Of a DNA stretch of 64,000 nt, positions 47,289 through 54,254 are shown in pieces (position 1 is the first letter of the stretch; each line of letters starts with the position of its first letter). Source of the stretch: Bacilli bacterium (lineage in GTDB: Bacteria > Bacillota_I > Bacilli_A > RFN20 > CAG-826); assembly GCA_022641095.1 (NCBI GenBank), contig JALCDB010000001.1, forward strand, positions 1 to 64,000. Reading direction: 5' to 3'. The notes beneath the pieces are model-generated. The model had not been told where the DNA came from. It was given only the letters and a program-made list of their open reading frames with translations, and did no database searches. A program made the translations under genes and the position numbers.

Positions 47289-47598
47289 CTTTAACCTCCA
47301 ATAATGCTTTAGGAAGATAGGCACAATATCGCCCATAGGAACTTCCTTCGCTTTGAATAAGAATTCCATAGTCTTCTTCATCGCAAGTCACAAAGATGCA
47401 GTGCATGACATCCTTTGATGGTTCATACCACATCAGTTTCTTGTTCTCTTCGATGAAGTCGTAGTCATCTAGTGGATAATGGACAAAGCAGTTGAATAAG
47501 TTTTTAGTGAGAACGATGTTCTTTTCAATTTCCACCTTTTCTTGGGGAACGAGTTCCTCAATTGAGGAAGGCTTTCTTATGAATATTGCTTTAATCAT
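47272..47598 (-). CDS. Hypothetical phage protein, 108 aa
   Basis: Starts at the ATG at 47598 (MIKAIFIRKPSSIEELVPQE) with GAGG nine bases upstream; a GTG five codons earlier is part of that site. The C-terminal half, MHCIFVTCDEEDYGILIQSE followed by SSYGRYCAYLPKALL, recurs in other Bacillota phages as an uncharacterised family as far as I recall. No catalytic motif. It belongs to the run of small overlapping genes between the methyltransferase and metK. Confidence 0.68.
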   Translation of the reverse strand: MIKAIFIRKPSSIEELVPQEKVEIEKNIVLTKNLFNCFVHYPLDDYDFIEENKKLMWYEPSKDVMHCIFVTCDEEDYGILIQSEGSSYGRYCAYLPKALLEVKDAKTK

Positions 47599-47785
47599 GA
47601 TTCTTGTCCTCACTTACTTTCACAACCTTGAATTTGTCAATTCCAGGAATGATGGCAAGTCCGCCCCAACTTCCGTGGTTTTGCTTGGCATCATCGATGA
47701 AACGGATAACACCAATTCGCCCAGAATAGGAAGGCTCGTCTTTCATCTCGATGATTTGAATGGTCATTCCAACTTTGAGTTCCAT
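47591..47785 (-). CDS. DUF4314-type small phage protein
   Basis: 64 residues from the ATG at 47785 (MELKVGMTIQIIEMKDEPSY) with GGAGG eight bases upstream. The pattern SGRIGVIRFIDDAKQNHGSW, then GGLAIIPGIDKFKVV is that of DUF4314, a small beta-barrel of unknown role common in gut Bacillota mobile elements. The start is the last base of the upstream stop codon region (overlap 1 bp). Confidence 0.8.
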   Translation of the reverse strand: MELKVGMTIQIIEMKDEPSYSGRIGVIRFIDDAKQNHGSWGGLAIIPGIDKFKVVKVSEDKNHD

Positions 47786-48162
47786 TACTTTATCCTCCAA
47801 GCTGTGTAGACACTGCGATAACCACAATCCCAAGTATCGAAATTCACTCCGTCTTTAACTACGGTTAGGTGATGGGATATCTTCAAGATATACGTGCCTA
47901 AAGGAAATAAAACGCAGAAATCATCGACCTTGACTCTTGGTTTTCCAACTTCTGACTTGAACTTAAGTCGCTCGTATTTGTCTAGATAATCGTATATGAA
48001 TTTGGTTTCCTTATAGGAAGGGTAGCCAAGGTCACGCTTTGAACGATTGAGTTCGAGCCTTGTTTCGCTGTAGTCTCTTTCAAAGGCAATCGACACGGCA
48101 CGAACCACGCAATCTTTGACGTTAAGTCCTTTTGGATGGGCATTGAAATATTGGTAAGCCAT
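47785..48162 (-). CDS. Hypothetical phage protein, 125 aa
   Basis: From the ATG at 48162 (MAYQYFNAHPKGLNVKDCVV) behind GGGAGGAA. The N-terminal DCVVRAVSIAF and the late ILKISHHLTVVKDGVNFDTW contain a Cys, a His and an Asp in the order of papain-like folds, so a cysteine protease or peptidase-like fold is possible. This is a by-eye suggestion. It overlaps both neighbours by one base. Confidence 0.65.
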   Translation of the reverse strand: MAYQYFNAHPKGLNVKDCVVRAVSIAFERDYSETRLELNRSKRDLGYPSYKETKFIYDYLDKYERLKFKSEVGKPRVKVDDFCVLFPLGTYILKISHHLTVVKDGVNFDTWDCGYRSVYTAWRIK

Positions 48163-48593
48163 TATTTTTCCTCCCAAGGAGTGTTGAACCACTTCACTAG
48201 TTCTCTTGAGGAGTCACTTTCAAAAAGAGGAACATCGAATCCGTTCTTCCTTCCGTAGACGACATAGCGATGTTTCTCGTAGCCACAATTGATGCGAGTC
48301 GTAAATTCGACTTCGCTATTTTCGATGATTGCGAAACGGAAATCATCGTAGAGAGGATAACTGATTGGGCAATTGTTCTTGAACCAAACATAGCAATTAT
48401 CGATATCGACTTTGCCACCACGTTTGATTTGCGAAACGATTGAGCCCATTCTTTTGGTTTTGTTTGCTAGGGATGAGTCCTTGCAAAACCAGTCGTACCA
48501 ACCAGCGTCAATTTGTTTGCCTACTTCGCTAGACTCATAAATACCCATGAGGTAGTTAACTTGGAAGAATTTAATAGGGTAAGGTTTATTCAT
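48162..48593 (-). CDS. Hypothetical phage protein, 143 aa
   Basis: Mixed alpha/beta protein beginning MNKPYPIKFFQVNYLMGIYE. Aromatic-rich; it contains NCYVWFKNNCPISYPLYDDF and KHRYVVYGRKNGFDVPLFES. No family recognised and no motif of an active site. It is translated in a TAATG overlap with the genes on both sides, within the early-late accessory run of the phage. Confidence 0.6.
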   Translation of the reverse strand: MNKPYPIKFFQVNYLMGIYESSEVGKQIDAGWYDWFCKDSSLANKTKRMGSIVSQIKRGGKVDIDNCYVWFKNNCPISYPLYDDFRFAIIENSEVEFTTRINCGYEKHRYVVYGRKNGFDVPLFESDSSRELVKWFNTPWEEK

Positions 48594-48826
48594 TATTCAA
48601 TGACCTCCAATACATCGCATTCAGGAATTAGAAAGCACAACTTCTCGGTAATCATGAAGTCAACGTGCTCATCGTACTTTCTCATCTCGGTGGGAAGAAC
48701 GCTCACCCATGTTCCAGGAAGAGCGTGCTTGTCAGTTTCAATCTCTTTAACAATTCCGATGAATTCGTGTCTTCCGTGTTTACGGAAAACGGCACGAACC
48801 TTATCACCAACTTTGAAGGCTTTCAT
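48593..48826 (-). CDS. Small SH3/KOW-like phage protein
   Basis: 77 residues beginning MKAFKVGDKVRAVFRKHGRH. The pattern of a VGDKVRAVF strand, then FIGIVKEIETDKHALPGTWV, is that of a small beta-barrel such as an SH3-like or KOW-like domain. The C-terminal half is acidic. Overlaps of one base on each side show it is in the same transcript. Function unknown. Confidence 0.62.
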   Translation of the reverse strand: MKAFKVGDKVRAVFRKHGRHEFIGIVKEIETDKHALPGTWVSVLPTEMRKYDEHVDFMITEKLCFLIPECDVLEVIE

Positions 48827-49068
48827 TATTGGAAATCCTCCAATTCGTTATTCATTGAATCTAACGCACTTTCAAGGCTATCGAGAGTCTCTTGGAAATT
48901 GGATAATCTTTCTTCCAATCTTTCGTAGCGTTCGCCACTTTGGAAACCTTCTGGAATGTTGTCTAGTTTCTCTTGCATTGAGTCGACCAACTCTTCCATG
49001 GTGTCCCTTGCCTCGATCACTTTTGTCTGAGCTTCATCGAGGTCTTTTGTAAACCATTTTTTAGCCAT
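48826..49068 (-). CDS. Coiled-coil phage protein, 80 aa
   Basis: From the ATG at 49068 (MAKKWFTKDLDEAQTKVIEA), eight bases after AAGGAGG. Nearly the whole length is an acidic amphipathic helix with heptads (YERLEERLSNFQETLDSLES). It is the first gene after the palindromic control region at 49089-49139 and probably the start of the transcript covering the run of small genes down to metK. Function unknown. Confidence 0.68.
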   Translation of the reverse strand: MAKKWFTKDLDEAQTKVIEARDTMEELVDSMQEKLDNIPEGFQSGERYERLEERLSNFQETLDSLESALDSMNNELEDFQ

Positions 49069-49114
49069 TTGTATGACCCTCCTTGACCTTGTTTGGTCAT
49101 ACATATATATCACT

Positions 49115-49131
49115 CTATACCAATGGTATAG
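49115..49131. promoter_or_regulatory. 17-bp palindromic operator candidate
   Basis: CTATACCA-A-TGGTATAG is a perfect 8-bp inverted repeat. On the minus strand it lies between TTGCTA and TATATA-type boxes upstream of the gene at 49068. A second inverted repeat, TGACC-N6-GGTCA, lies nearby at 49084-49099 next to the ribosome site. Confidence 0.6.
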
Positions 49132-49165
49132 CAAGTTAATCAGTCACTATATGTCGCTAATTTTG

Positions 49166-50398
49166 CTAGATACCTTCGATGTTTTTTAATAGGTCTGGAG
49201 TGGTCTCTAAGGTGAGAGGAATCTTCTCTCCACCACGAAGTAAAAAGCACCCCTCAAGAGTGCCTTTGAATTTGATATATCTACGGACAATGACATCGAC
49301 ATACTTCTCATCGATTTCCATGAGGAGCGATTCTCTTTGAAGTTGCTCACTGGCGATGAGGGTTGAACCACTGCCACCGAACAAGTCGAGCACCACTTGG
49401 TGCATTCTACTTGAGTTAGAGATGGCTTTGCCAACAAGCTCGAGAGGTTTCATCGTTGGATGCAAATCATTATTCTTTGGTTTGTTATATTCCCACACGG
49501 TGTCTTGGGTTCGATCATCAACGAAGTAATGTGCCGCTCCCTCTTTCCAACCATAAAGAATTGGTTCATGTCGCCAATGGTAATCTTGTCTTCCAAGGAC
49601 TAGAGCATTTTTCACCCAAACCAAGCATTCCGCCAGTTTGAAACCAGCTTGTTTGAATGCGTTTCTAAAGTTCAGACCTTCGGTATCGGCATGACACACA
49701 TAGATTGAACCACCCAATTTAATATGATCATAAAGGTTATCAAAGGCACTAACGAGGAAGTTAAAGAACGACTCATCTTCCATATTATCGTTTTGAATCG
49801 TCCCAGCTGTACCTTCGTAGTTCACATTGTATGGCGGATCAGTAAAAATCATATCGGCTAATCGATTATCGCATAAGATATCGACATCTTCCTTTTTAGT
49901 GGAATCGCCACACATAACACGGTGTTTTCCAAGCAAATAGATATCGCCTATTTGGCTCGTTGGTGTTTCTGGAAGTTCCTCATCTTCGTTGAAATCATCG
50001 TCTTGAGCTTCGCCAGTCAACTCTTTTTCAAGGTCTTCTAGGTTGAAACTGAATAACTCCATATTAATGGATTCGATTTTCTTCAATTCCTCGAGCAATT
50101 CCTCTTCGTTCCAATCGGAAAGTTCAGCGGTCTTGTTATCAGCCAAGCGAAAGGCATTCACTTGTTCTTCGGTTAGATCATCGGCAATGATACAAGGTAC
50201 AACCTTAAGTCCGAGTTTCAAAGCAGCCTTCAAGCGTGTGTGTCCTGCGACTATCACGTAATCCTTATCAATGATAATAGGGTTCTTGAATCCGAACTCC
50301 TTTATCGACTCAGCAACGGCATCCACCGCCTTATCGTTATCACGAGGGTTATTTTCATAGGGAATCAGTTTCTCGACTGCAATATCACTAATCTTCAT
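49166..50398 (-). CDS. ParB-domain DNA N6-adenine methyltransferase
   Basis: 410 residues from the ATG at 50398. Residues 1-110 are a ParB/Srx-type domain (IPYENNPRDNDKAVDAVAES, then VIVAGHTRLKAALKLG). The methyltransferase part has MIFTDPPYNVNYEG (motif IV, DPPY) before VLDLFGGSGSTLIASEQ (motif I), the beta-class order. Such ParB-MTases are common in Bacillota prophages and protect phage DNA from host restriction. A weak AAGAA precedes the ATG, which overlaps the upstream gene by 11 bp. Confidence 0.92.
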   Translation of the reverse strand: MKISDIAVEKLIPYENNPRDNDKAVDAVAESIKEFGFKNPIIIDKDYVIVAGHTRLKAALKLGLKVVPCIIADDLTEEQVNAFRLADNKTAELSDWNEEELLEELKKIESINMELFSFNLEDLEKELTGEAQDDDFNEDEELPETPTSQIGDIYLLGKHRVMCGDSTKKEDVDILCDNRLADMIFTDPPYNVNYEGTAGTIQNDNMEDESFFNFLVSAFDNLYDHIKLGGSIYVCHADTEGLNFRNAFKQAGFKLAECLVWVKNALVLGRQDYHWRHEPILYGWKEGAAHYFVDDRTQDTVWEYNKPKNNDLHPTMKPLELVGKAISNSSRMHQVVLDLFGGSGSTLIASEQLQRESLLMEIDEKYVDVIVRRYIKFKGTLEGCFLLRGGEKIPLTLETTPDLLKNIEGI

Positions 50399-50849
50399 AT
50401 TTCTTAAAGTCGTCTCCTTTCGCCATTTCAATGCGTTTGAGTTGGATGTCTATCTCTTCTCTTCTAGGGTTCAAACCCTTATCAAAGTTCTGGAACCAGT
50501 ATTTTTGTGCGTCTAGGCTTGGTGCGATTGGCTCTTTGATTTTCTTTAAAGTGGTCTTTCCATTGGAATCCTTTAACACCACGTTGCGATCAATTTCATA
50601 ACCATAGGCAACTTGATAAAGTCTAACGTTAAGTTTTACAGCTGCGAGATTGACTTCGTTCAAAGCCAAAACCACATCACGATGCTTTTTCTTCATCGCA
50701 GTCAGGGTTCGAAGGTCGATGTTTAGCAATTTTGCGATATTGCAATCAAAACAACCTTGGCTTGAATACTCCTTCATCAATGCTAACTTCTGGTCAAGCA
50801 CACCATCGGCTTTCCACTTGGCATAAGTGTCTTGTTCTTTTTTTCTCAT
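50388..50849 (-). CDS. Helix-turn-helix phage protein, small-terminase-like
   Basis: 153 residues from the ATG at 50849 (MRKKEQDTYAKWKADGVLDQ), seven bases after AGGAG. A helix-turn-helix is readable in CFDCNIAKLLNIDLRTLTAM, followed by VRLYQVAYGYEIDRNVVLKD, a sequence order seen in small terminase-like packaging proteins. The true P27-type small terminase lies at 43115, so this may be a second DNA-binding packaging factor or a methyltransferase partner. It is the first gene of the minus-strand late block as far as seen. Confidence 0.65.
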   Translation of the reverse strand: MRKKEQDTYAKWKADGVLDQKLALMKEYSSQGCFDCNIAKLLNIDLRTLTAMKKKHRDVVLALNEVNLAAVKLNVRLYQVAYGYEIDRNVVLKDSNGKTTLKKIKEPIAPSLDAQKYWFQNFDKGLNPRREEIDIQLKRIEMAKGDDFKKYED

Positions 50850-51277
50850 AGAATTGCTCCTTTCTTGAATCTCCATATTTTTGTGATTCAAATTTCCATT
50901 TAAGGAAGTCTGAATACTACGGATTTCCGCAAGAAAGGAAAAGGGAGCGATTATGCATCACTCCCATCTCTCCTAGGTTCAAGTCAATTGACCTGAAGCC
51001 AGTATTCCACGATACCAAAATCTTATCAAATTACTCCGTCCTAGTAAATGTACTGATAGTTCATTTCGTTCGACCACTACTCACTTTTTGAAGTGTCGAC
51101 AAACGACAATAAAAGCACCACTGACGATTAGTTCAAATGGTGCTTATGTACTGCTCACGTCAACGCTCAGTAGTATTAGCGATGATGAAAAAATTATTTA
51201 AATTTTTAGTACAAAGTGTTCTCTTAAATCACTCAAAGTGATAGAATATTATCAATATATCATTTTGGGAGATTTTG
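50850..51277. promoter_or_regulatory. 428-bp divergent intergenic region rich in inverted repeats
   Basis: Separates the phage late block (minus) from the MORC/Z1 operon (plus). Inverted repeats include GGGAGCGAT/ATCACTCCC (50943-50965), TTCA-GTCAATTGAC-TGAA (50978-50997), TCGACCACT/AGTGTCGA (about 51070-51099) and AAGCACCA/TGGTGCTT (51113-51145). There is no protein-coding frame. It could be a junction of two elements, a small RNA locus or an origin. Confidence 0.5.
51219..51247 (+). promoter_or_regulatory. Promoter of the MORC/Z1 operon with operator in the spacer
   Basis: TTCTCT (51219-51224), a 17-bp spacer and TAGAAT (51242-51247). The inverted repeat ATCACT-CAA-AGTGAT (51228-51242) fills the spacer, an ideal place for repression by the ribbon-helix-helix protein encoded first. 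Confidence 0.6.
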
Positions 51278-51427
51278 ATGGAAAAAACAAAGCAGCTTAT
51301 TATTCGTGTGTCACCAGAAGTTAAAAAAGAACTTAAGTTGTATGCAGTTGAAAACGATAAAAGTATGAATGACATCGTTCTTTCTTTTTTGATAGATGGA
51401 TTAAGGAAGGCTGGAAAGAATGTCTAA
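51278..51427 (+). CDS. Ribbon-helix-helix protein (Arc/MetJ type), 49 aa
   Basis: Too short for usual cut-offs but convincing: GGGAG seven bases before the ATG, and a sequence with the RHH plan, a strand KQLIIRVSPEVKKELKLYA, then a helix and SMNDIVLSFLIDGLRKAG. It would bind DNA as a dimer through the N-terminal strand. It overlaps the start of the cytosine methyltransferase gene by 8 bp and is the first gene of the operon, so it is probably its autoregulator, using the inverted repeat in the promoter spacer at 51228-51242. Confidence 0.82.
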   Translation: MEKTKQLIIRVSPEVKKELKLYAVENDKSMNDIVLSFLIDGLRKAGKNV

Positions 51428-52685
51428 ATTTACTTTTATAGATCTATTCGCTGGAATAGGTGGTTTTCATCAAGCAATGAAGTCTTTAGGTGGAAAATGC
51501 GTTTTTGTTTGTGAAAATGATGAACAGTGTGTTGAAACATACAAGAAGAATTATGATATCAAAGAAATATATGGAAATATCAGAAATATCAATCCAATAA
51601 AGGATGTTCCAAACTTTGATTGCCTTTGTGCAGGATTCCCTTGCCAATCGTTCAGCAAAGCAGGTTTGAGAAAGGGGTTCAAAGACGAGCAAAGAGGCGA
51701 CTTATTCGATTACATCATTAAAATATTAAAAGACCATCAAGAGGCTAAATTCATTATTTTAGAAAATGTTAGAAATTTAGCTGATGACGAGGATAACTGG
51801 AAGCATATTAAAGAAGAATTGATGAAGTTGAATTTTTTTATTACTGAAGAACCAATAATTCTTTCTCCATCTGATTTTGGTATTCCTCAAGTTAGAGAAC
51901 GTGTTTATATTCTTGGAATAAGAAAAGATTTACGTGATATAGCAAAACTTAAAAACGGATATATTCATATTTCAGATTTGCATTTAGAAAAGCAAATGAA
52001 GAAATGTGGTAGTAAGGCTGCGTTGTCTATCTTAGATAATAAAAAAGGAAATATATCCACTCTTACTGATGAACAAGTTGAAATGCTTGGAGCTTGGGAA
52101 GAATTTAGAAATCAATGCCTAGCTGAGTCAATAGGATCCCCTGTATGGCTTCACTATTTTGGCACGGACTTTGAAGATGATAAATCTTTCTATCGTAGTT
52201 GTGGATTTTATAAAAACAAAAAGAATCGAACTCCAGAATGGAAGCAAAGATTTATCACAAGGAATCGTGAGTTATACAAGAAAAATAAAGAATGGATTGA
52301 TGAATGGATAGTCCGCTATGACATGAAGAATAGGAGTAGGATTTATCAAAAATTCGAATGGAATTGCCGTGGAAAATGCGAAACCATGCATGATGGAATA
52401 ATTCAGTTCCGTCAATCTGGTATAAGGGTGAAAGCACCAAATTCGTTCCCTTCACTTGTTGCAATGGTAAATACCCCCATTATTTGGGATACTGAAATAG
52501 AAGAATTTCGATATATTACAGTTGAAGAAGCTGCCAAATTGCAAAGTTTCAATGCAAATTTCGACTTTGGAGAAAGTAAGCATACAGCATATAAACAACT
52601 TGGAAATTCCGTTAATGTTAAAGTGTTGAAAATTCTAGGAAAAGCATTAACAAACTTATTAGTCGAAGATTGGGAGGAAAAATAG
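51420..52685 (+). CDS. DNA cytosine-5 methyltransferase
   Basis: 421 residues, all C5-methyltransferase motifs in order: FIDLFAGIGGFHQAM (motif I), GFPCQSFSKAGLRKG (motif IV with catalytic Cys), FIILENVRNL (VI), IPQVRERVYILG (VIII), a target-recognition region of about 150 residues, and QLGNSVNVKVLKIL (X). It is the modification part of the operon and presumably protects sites that the ATPase-nuclease genes downstream restrict. It overlaps the RHH gene and abuts the GHKL gene (stop TAG directly before ATG). AT-rich codon use unlike the host. Confidence 0.95.
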   Translation: MSKFTFIDLFAGIGGFHQAMKSLGGKCVFVCENDEQCVETYKKNYDIKEIYGNIRNINPIKDVPNFDCLCAGFPCQSFSKAGLRKGFKDEQRGDLFDYIIKILKDHQEAKFIILENVRNLADDEDNWKHIKEELMKLNFFITEEPIILSPSDFGIPQVRERVYILGIRKDLRDIAKLKNGYIHISDLHLEKQMKKCGSKAALSILDNKKGNISTLTDEQVEMLGAWEEFRNQCLAESIGSPVWLHYFGTDFEDDKSFYRSCGFYKNKKNRTPEWKQRFITRNRELYKKNKEWIDEWIVRYDMKNRSRIYQKFEWNCRGKCETMHDGIIQFRQSGIRVKAPNSFPSLVAMVNTPIIWDTEIEEFRYITVEEAAKLQSFNANFDFGESKHTAYKQLGNSVNVKVLKILGKALTNLLVEDWEEK

Positions 52686-54254
52686 ATGGGACAAAAAATT
52701 AATATTCGCCCTACCACTGGCGTTTATGCAACATATAAAAACCTGAGATACGAACCTTGGACTGCTTTGGCAGAATTTGTAGATAACTCAACGCAAAGTT
52801 TCTTCGATCATAAAAGTACATTGCTAACTCTTCCAACATTCAAAAAACTAATTATTAACATTGAATATGAACAAAACGATTCAGGTGACATTGTAAGAAT
52901 AACCGATAACGCATTTGGAATGGAGAGTTCAGACTTTGAAAGAGCAATCCAACTAGATAAGCCACCACTTGTAAAAAGTGGAAGAAATGAATTCGGTATG
53001 GGTCTAAAAACAGCTGCGTGTTGGTTTGGCACATTATGGACTGTCAAATCTACACAACTTGGATCTGAAATTGGCTATAAAGCCACTATGGACATTAACC
53101 AGTTAGCAATCAGCAAAGAAGACTTAATCGATCTTGATATTTATGAAACTAAAAAAGATGAGCACTACACCATCATCGAAATTAGAAACCTTAATAAAAA
53201 AATAACTGGCTCCAGAACTATTGGGAAGGTCAAAGATTTTTTAAGCAGTATATATCGTGAAGACTTACGAAGAGGCGATGTTGAAATTGTTTTTAAAGGT
53301 CAAACGCTAAATTTTGAAAACCCTGAAGTCTATTGCGAAACACTATCAAACGGAAACACCGTCGAATGGAAAAAAGATGTTTCTTTTAGTGTAAATAGAA
53401 ATGGACAATATTACGATGTCACTGGCTTTATTGCATTAAGAGCTAGAGGTAGCAGACGTGATGCAGGCTTTACCCTAATTCGTCGAGGACGTGTAATAGT
53501 TGGAGGCCCTGAGTCTAATTATCGACCAGAAGAATTATTTGGCGATGCTGGTACATATACCTATCAACGTCTATTTGGCGAACTTCATATGGATAATTGG
53601 CCAGTTACGCAAGCAAAAGACAACTTCGATTGGCACACCGATGGTCTTGAAGAAGAGTTTATCGCCAAAATGCTCCCATTTACAAAAGACTATCGAGTTA
53701 AAGCTGAAGATATCCGTTTCCGTGCAACCAAGAAAGTTCCTGACACTCTAAAAGAAGCTGGGGACATTCTAGAAAAGGGTGGATTGATTTCAAATGTTAA
53801 AATTGAAATACCACAAGAAGAAGTCAAAACTAATGATTCAACGCCAAAAAGCGAAGAGCCTAAAATTGATGATACATATACAAAGCAAGAAACTGACCAA
53901 GATACGAGTGTAATTATCGAAGGTCCTAGAAGCGGAACTTTCTCATTTACTTATAAAGGTTCTGATTACTCTTTTTTAGTCCAATATGACATTACAAATC
54001 CAAGTAATCCATGGTTGATTGTTACACAAAAGGATGCAAAAAATTATTCGCTTATACTAAATATGAAGCATAAATTCTTTTTTCCATTCCTTGAAAATGG
54101 CGATTTCATGAATCTAATCACCGAGTTTGTCATTTCAATGGTTTTGTCTGAAATTGAAGCTTCATCCTATTACCCTGATGGTCGCATAGATATTGGCGAT
54201 GTTAGAACCATCATGAATACATTATTAGAAAAAATGGCCGAGGCTAAAAAATGA
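52686..54254 (+). CDS. MORC-like GHKL ATPase
   Basis: 522 residues. The GHKL ATP-binding motifs are clear: N-box ALAEFVDNSTQSF (Glu30, Asn34), G1 ITDNAFGMES (Asp74), and G2 SGRNEFGMGLKTAACWFG. A transducer-like domain follows, with RRDAGFTLIRRGRVIVGG, and a C-terminal region of about 190 residues. This is the bacterial relative of eukaryotic MORC and of MutL-type clamps. In predicted restriction systems such ATPases occur with a Z1 helicase, a REase and a methyltransferase, precisely the neighbours here. Its ATG directly follows the methyltransferase stop. Confidence 0.9.
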   Translation: MGQKINIRPTTGVYATYKNLRYEPWTALAEFVDNSTQSFFDHKSTLLTLPTFKKLIINIEYEQNDSGDIVRITDNAFGMESSDFERAIQLDKPPLVKSGRNEFGMGLKTAACWFGTLWTVKSTQLGSEIGYKATMDINQLAISKEDLIDLDIYETKKDEHYTIIEIRNLNKKITGSRTIGKVKDFLSSIYREDLRRGDVEIVFKGQTLNFENPEVYCETLSNGNTVEWKKDVSFSVNRNGQYYDVTGFIALRARGSRRDAGFTLIRRGRVIVGGPESNYRPEELFGDAGTYTYQRLFGELHMDNWPVTQAKDNFDWHTDGLEEEFIAKMLPFTKDYRVKAEDIRFRATKKVPDTLKEAGDILEKGGLISNVKIEIPQEEVKTNDSTPKSEEPKIDDTYTKQETDQDTSVIIEGPRSGTFSFTYKGSDYSFLVQYDITNPSNPWLIVTQKDAKNYSLILNMKHKFFFPFLENGDFMNLITEFVISMVLSEIEASSYYPDGRIDIGDVRTIMNTLLEKMAEAKK

